The notes beneath the pieces are model-generated. The model was not told the origin of the DNA. It saw only the letters and a program-made list of their open reading frames with translations, and made no database searches. The position numbers and the translations under genes were made by a program. Shown piece by piece: positions 53,642 to 61,889 of a stretch of DNA of 64,000 bases (positions within the stretch are counted from its first letter, which is position 1; every line of letters begins with the position of its first letter). Location of the stretch: positions 821,057-885,056 of the forward strand of contig CP070695.1 in the NCBI GenBank assembly GCA_020353515.1, in the 5' to 3' direction. This stretch comes from Candidatus Heimdallarchaeota archaeon (GTDB lineage Archaea; Asgardarchaeota; Heimdallarchaeia; Hodarchaeales; Hodarchaeaceae).

Positions 53642-55933
53642 TTAAGTTGTTGTAGCCATAGTAATTTCGATATCATCAATGATAGTCTGAGCTTGTGAAA
53701 TCCAGTTATTTGCGACTGATTCAGGGATATGTTTAGAGTTTTGTGCTTGAATATGATTTATAAATGCCTGCATGATATTTCCACATGCTTTGAGCATATT
53801 GTTGGCTCGTCGATTTCTGCCTTCAAGAATGTACTCTAGTGCTTGCTCTTTTTTCTTAGTTGCACTCTCCATTTTCGAAAGTAGACTTTTCTTAATCCCT
53901 TTGTGGATGGTTGAATCACTGATCGAATCTATCAGCTCTTGAAGTTCAAGATTGATATATCTGGCCATACTCTCCTTTGTGACTCGGACATTAAGTCCTC
54001 CTATATCACTATCACTTGCACTTGAATCAGTTTGGCTTATAGCTATAGCTATGAATTGATAGAGTGCAGTCTCCATGCTTTGCCAATCGTTTGGAACCTC
54101 AATGCAGAGTTCAACACCACCATAGGATCCAGGATTCAATGTAATATATGTCTCATCGAGGCTTGACCAATCTGGTTGAATTACTGTGGGATTGGCACGA
54201 TAAGCTCCGTTGAAATCGATGTAAACCAAAGAAAGGTCAAAAGTTTCTAGAACATTTCCAAGATTTGTCACTTCAATAGAATAAACTCCAGTTCCACCAG
54301 GATCAGTGACATCTGTGCTGGGTACTACTTGAATATCGACCTCATAAAAGGGTAATATGTGGACTTTAGCTGAATCACTATCAGTTGCTTCTAGATCGTA
54401 TAATGGTGCCTGTTGGCTGGTAGCTGTGACGGTGAACGGATAATCGCCAGGTGACGTAGACCAGTGTCTATAAGGTTCGATAGAAAGCTGAACACTGGCT
54501 GATCCATAGGCAGTTACTGCGACTTCTGATGATAATATACACGTCCATGTACTTGGTAGCCCTGAATGCAAAAGGCTAAACGTATCTCCAACGTTTCCTC
54601 TGTTGATAACAACTATATCATAGATACCGGTGTCTCCAGGAATGATTTCCTGATAGGTGGGAGTAACGATTAAATCAACGCCAAATTTCTTGACAAATAC
54701 ATCGACATCAACAACTCCAACGGTACCAGGGTGAACACCTAAGTATAGTCCATCTGTAAGCCAACTCATATCAAGCGTGTAGAGTGTGATCGTTGGGTCT
54801 CCAGTAAGCCAGTCTATCCAACTGTTGAAATCTAATTTCAGTTTAAATGCTAGCTTAAATATACTGAAATAGTACCTGAAGTCTGATAACTCTATTCTTG
54901 CATAATCGGTTGTAGTATCGTAATCATCTGCATGCACGGTAAAAGGTATTTTCTGATTCGGCGCTGTCCATGTGAGGGTGGCTCCGTTAGTAGCATCTCC
55001 ACTAGTACTAAACTTGGCTGTGATCTTGTCAGAACAAAGTTGTGGTTCAACAACTAGCTTCAACGCCATTATCCATACATCCAACAGTGTATATTCGAAT
55101 GATGGTATGGGGAAGTAATTTCCAGGGCCCAAAGGAGTGGTAAAACTCCTACGCCAATTAAGGTTTGGTCCAAAATACCAAGAATTTTCTTCCCAGCCTA
55201 CAATAGGTAACCATATACCTGCTGCAACTTCAATATTCGTTTGGAATACTAAATAGAATTCATCAAAGTCTGGTTTGTCAAGAGGGGTCAGTGTCGCGTA
55301 ACATTCGTAGTCGTGTTCAACAGTCATCTGTTCTGGGTATTCAAGTGTGATTCTAACTGGAAGTCTTATCCCAGCACCAATATTTAGATTGATATAAACT
55401 CTGCAATAACCTTTCATAACCACAATGTCCGCAGAAACATCGAGAATTTTCCAACGAAATGCAACTAATTGATAGGTAAATCCTAACAGAACATCCTGTT
55501 CCAGTAATGCGTCTTGAGTTGCTGGAATCCAATCGGTAGATTCCTCTGTTGAAGTAGGTGTTTCCACCAATAATGATTGATCTGCTGTATCCTCTCCAAG
55601 TTGTAGAGTTGAAGTCTCCATGACCATTGTTTCTTTGATTACGTCCATGGTGCCATTATGATAATCAATAATTAGCATTGTAGTTCCATTTTCATAATCA
55701 ATGTATTCTGTTGAAGCTATGGATTCTGTTGATGGAGTTCCATCATTTAAGAAAGTGGCTTGTGACATAAGTATCTTTGCTGCCTGTTCGGGTGTGTCAA
55801 AGGCGGATGATTGGTCTATGGGGTTAGTATTTACCTGAGACGCCATGTTCATGAGTGAAAAAGCGACAACAAAAAGCAAAATGATCGAAACAAAGATTTT
55901 CTTGGTGTTTCTGTCTAACCCAATTTTTTTCAT
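53642..55933 (-). CDS. Secreted surface protein with NEW3/CARDB-like domains and C-terminal FIMAH domain
   Basis: 763 residues. N-terminal signal or anchor helix (KIFVSIILLFVVAFSLMNMA, about 11-30). The middle holds beta-sandwich units; the stretches IIPGDTGIYDIVVINRGNVG-DTF (about 437) and VTDPGGTGVYSIEVTNLGNV (about 545) are clear paired NEW3/CARDB-like repeats. The last about 100 residues (LQELIDSISDSTIHKGIKKS ... AFINHIQAQ) match the helical FIMAH domain found at the end of exported archaeal and bacterial proteins. Threonine-rich segments suggest surface exposure. Likely structural or binding; no enzyme motif. Flanked by a fossil and an intact copy of a regulator gene. Confidence 0.83.
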   Translation of the reverse strand: MKKIGLDRNTKKIFVSIILLFVVAFSLMNMASQVNTNPIDQSSAFDTPEQAAKILMSQATFLNDGTPSTESIASTEYIDYENGTTMLIIDYHNGTMDVIKETMVMETSTLQLGEDTADQSLLVETPTSTEESTDWIPATQDALLEQDVLLGFTYQLVAFRWKILDVSADIVVMKGYCRVYINLNIGAGIRLPVRITLEYPEQMTVEHDYECYATLTPLDKPDFDEFYLVFQTNIEVAAGIWLPIVGWEENSWYFGPNLNWRRSFTTPLGPGNYFPIPSFEYTLLDVWIMALKLVVEPQLCSDKITAKFSTSGDATNGATLTWTAPNQKIPFTVHADDYDTTTDYARIELSDFRYYFSIFKLAFKLKLDFNSWIDWLTGDPTITLYTLDMSWLTDGLYLGVHPGTVGVVDVDVFVKKFGVDLIVTPTYQEIIPGDTGIYDIVVINRGNVGDTFSLLHSGLPSTWTCILSSEVAVTAYGSASVQLSIEPYRHWSTSPGDYPFTVTATSQQAPLYDLEATDSDSAKVHILPFYEVDIQVVPSTDVTDPGGTGVYSIEVTNLGNVLETFDLSLVYIDFNGAYRANPTVIQPDWSSLDETYITLNPGSYGGVELCIEVPNDWQSMETALYQFIAIAISQTDSSASDSDIGGLNVRVTKESMARYINLELQELIDSISDSTIHKGIKKSLLSKMESATKKKEQALEYILEGRNRRANNMLKACGNIMQAFINHIQAQNSKHIPESVANNWISQAQTIIDDIEITMATTT

Positions 55934-56594
55934 GTCTTTAGTTCCTCCATCTTATTTCCTGAATAGCCAGCTACTACATTATTTTTTCATAGCTGGTATT
56001 CTAATGTTTAAAAACAGTGTATATCTTGAGGATAAGTATGATAATTCCCGTATTGATGTCTACTCTGTTCCTCACTTAAAAATAGGAATATAATTGAAAA
56101 TAATTCAGATTGATTATCTTGAATTAAAAATTTCGTGGTTTAGACGATCCCCTTATATCTCTGGTTTATTTGTTTTTAAACAAGGGTATACGGTGTTTTG
56201 TTTTAATTTAAAAATTTATCTAGGCATACTAATGCACCTATTTTATGACAATGAAACTAGCTTCTTGTTTTAGGAATTCCTGATTTAAAATCATTAAAAA
56301 ACCGTTTTGTCGAGCTTGTTCATATTTTTCGTATTATTCGGCAAAAATCAACATTCGTTTTGCAATAAGTGTGGGGGAGATAATTGTGGGGCAGGTCGGG
56401 CTCTTCGATCTAATCCCTCATACTCTGGTTCCTGTGATTTGTCACGAATGAGAAGTACAATCAAAACACGTACTACCAAAAATTTCGACTGTAAATGTCA
56501 TCTACCAAGTATCAATATCAATAAAAGTCCCCTGTAAGGTGAATAGATAAGAACAGAATCCAGGTGAATAGAAACTAACATCTATAGTGCCTTT
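55934..56594. other. 661-bp gene-free region with a GC-rich island
   Basis: Mostly AT-rich upstream DNA of the surface-protein gene. At about 56366-56460 there is a G+C-rich block with hairpin potential (CTCAT..GTGA-TTTG-TCAC..ATGAG, about 56425-56460). A short plus-strand cysteine-rich open frame crosses it, but has no ribosome site. I cannot decide between a small RNA, a gene fragment and chance. Confidence 0.35.
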
Positions 56595-57008
56595 TCAGGG
56601 CGACCGGTCTTCTCTAGTTGGATAATTATGAGTCGCAATATGAGTTGTAACTTCCTCCTCGGCTCTAGCAGCTCCACCTGTTGTGTGAAGGGTGGGATCG
56701 TTATCGACCCAAATATCCCAGTAACCATAATCCCAATGTTTCCATTGATTAACCAGAGGAAAAGAATAAGCAAAATGATGTTGGACTGAATAAAAGCCAG
56801 ATTCCAGCTGACCCAGGACATTAGTGGTTACTAAAGGTAAAATAAACCACCCAAATGGACGTGAATGATTTTCATCAAGGGTTTTTCCTCCAATTGTAAC
56901 ATTAATGGGATAAATGATGTGCTCACACAATTCTACTATGAATTTCCTATCAGTATCTGGATCCTCAAGCCACAAAATACTAATTTTATCTCCTTGATGA
57001 AATGTCAC
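56595..57008 (-). pseudogene. Probable 5'-truncated gene fragment, beta-rich
   Basis: 137 residues from GTG 57008. Frame and coding character continue upstream (NTQSWYWDLAN before the GTG) until a TAA about 36 bases further up, so the present start is not the original one. The protein is rich in Trp, His and beta structure (ENHSRPFGWFILPLV; WKHWDYGYWDIWVDNDP), like part of a secreted protein, but has no signal peptide. It lies just after the regulator gene's stop, at the kind of junction where a duplicate regulator tail has been left at 53.5 kb. I do not recognise the family. Confidence 0.5.
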
Positions 57009-57075
57009 ATTAGCAAGGTCCCAATACCATGATTGCGTGTTATTTTAGAACAAACTGAAAAAAAAAAATGAGTTG

Positions 57076-57699
57076 CTACTGAATTGGAGGGAATATATCT
57101 CCCAGACGCGATGATAACATGAAAGTAATAACACTATTTAGATTGATGCTATCTATCCCTGCAGGTGGCTCTCTATGCTCCTCGAAGAATTTCCTCTGGA
57201 ATTTTATAAACTCCTTTACAAATAAATGCCCAGTTTCTGTACTAAACAAAAATATGGTAAAAATATTTGAATCCTCTTTGATTGAAGGATTTTGAAAATA
57301 CTGAAGTTGACTGTTAACTAAGTGATCATAAACGGTCTTCAAGATTTCACGGAACGCGATAAGAATATTTTGCATACGAAAGATTGCTTTTTCTTTTTCT
57401 TCACCTGATAATTGATCAATAGTCTCATCTGTAATCAAAGTATCTAAGCTAATAATTTCGGGGTTCAAGGCCCAATATTTTACCTGTAAATTTCCTTTTG
57501 CCTCAGTTTTGGAAACATACACCAAGTTTGCTTCCAGCAATTTTTCTAAGTTTCGAGTAATGGTTGACAGATTCTTTTTTGTAATTTTGGCTAATTGTCC
57601 TGCCGTCAACTCGGAATAAAAGACTAAATACATTGAAATTTGGCTAATTGTTGGATTATCAAATAATTCGAGTATTTTTGAGATATGTGAAGTGGACAT
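57076..57699 (-). CDS. ArsR/MarR-type winged-helix regulator
   Basis: About 207 residues from ATG 57699. This start is preferred because AAGGAGTGATAAC stands directly before it, and a minus-strand TATA box (CTATTTATATACC) lies about 50 bases upstream; an in-frame ATG at 57741 would fall where transcription starts. The winged helix is N-terminal (NPTISQISMYLVFYSELTAG, then ITKKNLSTITRNLEKLLEAN). The C-terminal 100 residues are helical and may sense a ligand. It is divergent from the OPT-type transporter, with a perfect 18-bp palindrome between, so it probably controls that transporter and itself. A fossil of its 3' end lies at 53509. Confidence 0.82.
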   Translation of the reverse strand: MSTSHISKILELFDNPTISQISMYLVFYSELTAGQLAKITKKNLSTITRNLEKLLEANLVYVSKTEAKGNLQVKYWALNPEIISLDTLITDETIDQLSGEEKEKAIFRMQNILIAFREILKTVYDHLVNSQLQYFQNPSIKEDSNIFTIFLFSTETGHLFVKEFIKFQRKFFEEHREPPAGIDSINLNSVITFMLSSRLGDIFPPIQ

Positions 57700-57744
57700 G
57701 TTATCACTCCTTGGATTATTACTCGATTTGAATGAATGCAAAAG

Positions 57745-57757
57745 GTATATAAATAGC
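57745..57757 (-). promoter_or_regulatory. TATA box of the winged-helix regulator gene
   Basis: Minus-strand CTATTTATATACC sits about 50 bases before ATG 57699. It is immediately next to the palindrome at 57762-57779, so a protein bound there would block TBP or polymerase entry. Confidence 0.55.
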
Positions 57758-57761
57758 TAGC

Positions 57762-57779
57762 GCTTGCATTTATGCAAGC
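57762..57779. promoter_or_regulatory. Palindromic operator between regulator and transporter
   Basis: GCTTGCATTTATGCAAGC is a perfect 8-bp inverted repeat with a 2-base centre. Related half sites surround it (AATGCAAA at 57735-57742 and CACTTGCG at 57779-57786). Position next to the regulator promoter and in the divergent spacer is typical of an autoregulated operator. Confidence 0.65.
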
Positions 57780-57843
57780 ACTTGCGAGAGTATAACTGAT
57801 AAAAATTTGTATGTTTTAATCATTTAAAAGGAATGAAGAAGAG

Positions 57844-59775
57844 ATGGAACAGGAATATCAGACAAAAATGGTTGAAATTGCACAAACTCAAGAGTTTTCT
57901 AAGAGAATTGTCATTATTGGTATCTTAGTAGGTTTAATGATGAATTGGTTAACGCTATATTTGAATGTTGTTCTTGGCCTCATGTCTGTTGGTATTTCCG
58001 CTTTTGTTGTCCTCCTATTTACTAAAATTCTTCTTAGAGAAAAAGCAACCTCACAAAACCTATCTTTAGTGTCAATAGCTTATGGGGCTACAAGCTCAGC
58101 AGAAGCTAGTATAGGCTTGCTATTTCTCATATGGTTATATAACAACGCCTCCTCATTCGGATTTGAAAATTTTAATCCTCCAGGTTGGCTTTTACCTAGT
58201 TCAACAGTCATCTCAAATAGAATTGTGTTAACAAATGAATGGATTGTCCCTTTACTTGTCCATTATTTCCTCATGCTTATCCCTGGAATTTCTGGATTAA
58301 TTCTTGGAATCTATTTAGCTCCAAAATTCATAAATAATGAGGAAGAATATCCTTTCCCAGGTATCATTCAACGTGTGAAAACAGTTGAAGTGTTAGTAAC
58401 TAATCAAACCTCAAAGATAAATTTATTCAAACGATTCGGTTTTTTGGGCTTTTTCGTAGCTTTAATCACTCTATTTTACCCTGTAATAGATTTTTCAAAT
58501 ACTAATACTGGTTTAGTATTCGGTATAATGCTTGGAACGATCGGAGTTACAATGTTTTCTGTAGGATTCGTGATTAATAACCCTAAAATATCAGTACCAG
58601 CAGGAATATCATCTCTTGTGCTATACACAGTTGTAACTCCACTCATAATTAATATCGCTGACTTCAAAGATCAAATAATACAAGGTAACTTTACTAATGA
58701 CTTTTTTGGTCTATATTCATATCTATTACAGCATAAATACCTATCCTTCCTGATTGGATTCATTATCTCTGCATCAATCATTTCTCCTTTCGTATTTTCT
58801 CAGATTAAAAAAATAATAATAAAATTAAGGAAGAAAAATCAAACATTTGGAGTTACACCATCCTCAGACATATCTTCAGAAAATAAAGCGGAATTTGAAG
58901 AGAATGAACAAACTAAAGGAGTAAATGAAGGAAGTAATCCAGCACAAATAACCAAAAATTCATCATATTTTCAGAATATCACTAGTTCAATTGGCAAGAG
59001 AGAGCTGATAATTTTCATATCTTATATCACGGTGTTGATTATATCAACATTATTCATTGTTACACTCAATATTCTTCCTTCTACGGATTTCATCTTAGTT
59101 CTCCTACTCCTTATGTGGATTATGATTTTAGGATCGTTTATTCAGGGTTATATCACAGTATCAACCATTGCTAAAGCATCAGCTGCTGCAACTATACCTT
59201 TTATATTTGACAATATACCGCTTTTCCTTGTTGGGGCCAGGGGTTTGACTCCATATATTGCTACTCCGAAAGCTGAAGTAGGAGAAACAATTGGTATGGT
59301 TTCTACTTTGAAATTTGGCCAACAAATGAAAATAAGTCAGAAAAACACTGTATTGGCTTTTCTAGCTGGTTATATTGTTGCTGTTTTAGCTACTCCGTTT
59401 TTTACATTATTTCTATGGAAAGCATTAGGAATTGGAAATGTGAATTTTCCCGCTCCTGCCTTTCCGATTTTTCTTGCTTTGATTGGGCCATTTGCAGCTG
59501 GAGCACTTGATGTTTTCTTAAAAATCTCTGAAATGATATTCGGAGGAATCTTAGCATTGTTTTTCCCTACAATTGGATTATCAGTTGCAATAGGAATGTT
59601 TTTTCCTCCCCATATGGCGATATGTCTCAGTTTAGGCGGAATAACGGCATTTATCGCAGAGAAAAGGAAAGGAAAGGAATGGATGAAAGATAAAGGACAA
59701 ATAATAGCTACTGCTATTTCTGTAGGAGCAACTTTAACAGTACCAATCTTAATTCTCTTAAATTTATTAACATAA
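57844..59775 (+). CDS. OPT-like membrane transporter
   Basis: 643 residues with about 14-16 transmembrane segments. The loop EEYPFPGIIQRVKTVEVL resembles the Pro-Gly-x-x-x-A-x-x-L motif that follows the first helices in oligopeptide/metal-chelate transporters (OPT), and GPFAAGALDVFLKISEMIFG plus FFPPHMAICLSLGGITAFIA fit the later conserved region. A charged cytoplasmic loop (about 335-375) separates two halves. Likely imports peptides or metal-siderophore complexes; substrate unknown. Transcribed away from the winged-helix regulator and followed by the RHH gene. Confidence 0.72.
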   Translation: MEQEYQTKMVEIAQTQEFSKRIVIIGILVGLMMNWLTLYLNVVLGLMSVGISAFVVLLFTKILLREKATSQNLSLVSIAYGATSSAEASIGLLFLIWLYNNASSFGFENFNPPGWLLPSSTVISNRIVLTNEWIVPLLVHYFLMLIPGISGLILGIYLAPKFINNEEEYPFPGIIQRVKTVEVLVTNQTSKINLFKRFGFLGFFVALITLFYPVIDFSNTNTGLVFGIMLGTIGVTMFSVGFVINNPKISVPAGISSLVLYTVVTPLIINIADFKDQIIQGNFTNDFFGLYSYLLQHKYLSFLIGFIISASIISPFVFSQIKKIIIKLRKKNQTFGVTPSSDISSENKAEFEENEQTKGVNEGSNPAQITKNSSYFQNITSSIGKRELIIFISYITVLIISTLFIVTLNILPSTDFILVLLLLMWIMILGSFIQGYITVSTIAKASAAATIPFIFDNIPLFLVGARGLTPYIATPKAEVGETIGMVSTLKFGQQMKISQKNTVLAFLAGYIVAVLATPFFTLFLWKALGIGNVNFPAPAFPIFLALIGPFAAGALDVFLKISEMIFGGILALFFPTIGLSVAIGMFFPPHMAICLSLGGITAFIAEKRKGKEWMKDKGQIIATAISVGATLTVPILILLNLLT

Positions 59776-59814
59776 TTGAAGATTATTCAAGAAATAGAAA
59801 AAAAGGTGTTAAAA

Positions 59815-60249
59815 ATGACCAAAAACCCTAAAAATCGAGTTTTATTAGAGTTAAATCCTGAAATGAGGGCAAAAATTGATGTGTTAATTGAAAAAGGACT
59901 GTATCCAAACAGCTCAGATTTCCTTAACAAAGCTATAAAATCCCAACTTAAGCTCCATGATGCGACTTTTCAAGAGTTAGACATAGAAAGGGATTTAGTA
60001 ATTGGATTAGCCAATTATTCAGCCAAGGAATTAGAAACAATTACTGCTAAAGGAAAAAAACTTGAGATCAAAGTCTTGGGCGGACTCAAATTTTCTGAAG
60101 ATGTCACACCAGCATTAGTGGACCAATCAATTGCAAAGATAAATCTTGCAGGGATTCTCAAAGCACCTGAAAAGGTAAAAACTGTTCTAAATGAAAAAAG
60201 GTATACTCTCTTGGGTCATAAGTATTCAGAATTCAAAAGGTTTGAATAG
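59815..60249 (+). CDS. Ribbon-helix-helix (CopG-like) protein
   Basis: 144 residues from ATG 59815, chosen because AGGTG stands ahead of it; an in-frame TTG directly after the transporter stop has no such site. The RHH fold is NRVLLELNPEMRAKIDVLIE then YPNSSDFLNKAIKSQLKLHD (about 6-45). The remaining about 95 residues have an unknown beta-alpha fold (KLEIKVLGGLKFSEDVTP). Probably a small DNA-binding regulator, perhaps of the transporter operon; the C-terminus may bind a ligand or metal. Confidence 0.75.
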   Translation: MTKNPKNRVLLELNPEMRAKIDVLIEKGLYPNSSDFLNKAIKSQLKLHDATFQELDIERDLVIGLANYSAKELETITAKGKKLEIKVLGGLKFSEDVTPALVDQSIAKINLAGILKAPEKVKTVLNEKRYTLLGHKYSEFKRFE

Positions 60250-60301
60250 TCAAGATGATAAATAAGAGGGATTACTTGGAAGTATATCACAGATGGTTCT
60301 T

Positions 60302-61753
60302 TTACGCAATCATTGAGGACCAAGGATATCGTTTACTAATCTCTTGAAGTAAGCGATTAACCTTTCGTTCTTCAAAGGTCTCTCGATAGCATAAACATAT
60401 TACTAATCCACCACGAGTTCTTTTAAATCTTTGATACATTGTTTTCACTGTATTGACGACATCATAAACTATCATTAGATTTGCTTGAGGGATATCAATA
60501 TCACGTTCCCCTACAGCAGTCATGACTAACACAGCTTTTGCTTCTTCTCTCTTGAATTTGTTTAGCACCTCTATTTTGTTTCTGACTTGCCCAGTAATTA
60601 GGAATGAGGCAATTCCCCTCTTCTCTGTTTCCTCTTGTAAACAACTAGCAGTGTCTAAAAATGAGCATAAGACGACAGTTTTAGAATTAGGTGGTTGTTT
60701 TTTAATAAGATCATGTACCGCCTTGATCTTCGTCGTTTTTTCAGGTAAAGCCTTAATAAGTTCCTTAGTTACTCCAAATTTCTTCAGTCTATACAGAAAT
60801 CTCCTAAATTTTTTTGGTTGCATTGCTGTACAGTATTTACGTATTAATAATAACCCATGATATTTTTGATTATCCCCTGATTCAGACTCCAACATACCAG
60901 ACACTAGAGCTAATTGTGATGAAGGAATCGCCTCAAGGAGTGTTGGTTTCTCTTCCAAGGTTTCATCTATAATTTTTTGACGTAAATTTTTTATCGCTTG
61001 ATCTATCAGGTCCAAAATAGTCTTCAATTCAGGACTCACATCAATCTGTAGTCGTTGAATGAAAGTGTTCTGGATATAATCTTGTATATCCGTCTGTGCT
61101 AAGAGTGAGTCCATTCGAATAATATGAAGTCCAGGAATACTATTATTCAGAGTGACAATCTCTTGCTGAATTTCTATTGTTTCTTTCCTAAAATCAAAGA
61201 ATATGTGATCATCACGGATTGTGCCAGTCATTCCAACAATCCAAGCTTTTGATTGTACAAAATAGGGGATAAGGGTGTTATAAGGATAAATTAATAAACG
61301 AGAATCTCCGTGTCGTCGAACTATTTTATCTATTTCATTAATAATTACTACGTCGAATATAGGTTTTGTTATGAATTTCTTGAAGGCATTTGAGAATGTT
61401 TGTGGAGTGGATGCGACTATTCGAGCGTTTTCAAGAATTTTTTTTCTGAGGAAACTTGGTGTTCTACTTGAAAAAGCTTGAAAATCAGATTCTCGAAATC
61501 CCCCATATTCTTCCTTGAAGTAATGAATTGTTTCAGAAAAGCTCAGAGTTGAATGTAATAGAAGAAGTACTCTTTGTTTAGGAAGAAGATCCTTGATAAG
61601 CAAATAAGTGAGAACACGTTTTCCCAATCCAGTGTCAACTTCGGCTATTGTGTGGTATCCTCGAAGCCAATTTTCTTTAAGTATAGAAAGAATCTTTTCT
61701 TGATATTGTCTTTGTTGAATTACACTTCTTTCTGTCGAATGATGGTTTACCAA
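60302..61753 (-). CDS. Degenerate SF2 (Hef/DEAD-like) helicase
   Basis: 483 residues with an SF2 helicase outline: RQYQEKILSILKENWLRGYH (Q-like motif), EVDTGLGKRVLTYLLI (Walker A, 39-46), a DExx-region strand VVIINEIDKIV, GMTGTI (motif III), and MYQRFKRTRGGLVICL (motif VI). The Walker A threonine is Arg46 and the DExH acid pair is NEID, both unlike active helicases; Hef has GLGKT and DEAH. Nucleic-acid or substrate binding may remain without normal ATP turnover. An Asgard Hef-like pseudo-enzyme or a very divergent helicase are the options. Confidence 0.72.
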   Translation of the reverse strand: MVNHHSTERSVIQQRQYQEKILSILKENWLRGYHTIAEVDTGLGKRVLTYLLIKDLLPKQRVLLLLHSTLSFSETIHYFKEEYGGFRESDFQAFSSRTPSFLRKKILENARIVASTPQTFSNAFKKFITKPIFDVVIINEIDKIVRRHGDSRLLIYPYNTLIPYFVQSKAWIVGMTGTIRDDHIFFDFRKETIEIQQEIVTLNNSIPGLHIIRMDSLLAQTDIQDYIQNTFIQRLQIDVSPELKTILDLIDQAIKNLRQKIIDETLEEKPTLLEAIPSSQLALVSGMLESESGDNQKYHGLLLIRKYCTAMQPKKFRRFLYRLKKFGVTKELIKALPEKTTKIKAVHDLIKKQPPNSKTVVLCSFLDTASCLQEETEKRGIASFLITGQVRNKIEVLNKFKREEAKAVLVMTAVGERDIDIPQANLMIVYDVVNTVKTMYQRFKRTRGGLVICLCYRETFEERKVNRLLQEISKRYPWSSMIA

Positions 61754-61889
61754 GGCAAATTAATTAAGAACCAATGTTATTATAAACATACAAGCTTGTG
61801 TAAAAATTTTTGACACCTTTTTAAAACTGAAGTTCATTTATGAAAATATGTAATTATAGGTTAAAATTAGATTTAAATGTGTGATAATT

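Noticed and set aside
56307-56537. Plus-strand open frame of 76 codons with CNKCGGDNC
   Set aside because: No ribosome site or usual start, untypical codon use, and overlap with a block that folds better as RNA; kept only as an open question.
53509-57170. Surface-protein segment as a mobile element between direct repeats
   Set aside because: No integrase, transposase or terminal inverted repeat is present; the repeats are parts of paralogous regulator genes, so duplication and decay is simpler.
57700-57741. 14-residue extension of the winged-helix regulator
   Set aside because: The strong AAGGAGTGATAAC site belongs to ATG 57699 and the promoter position leaves no leader for the earlier ATG.
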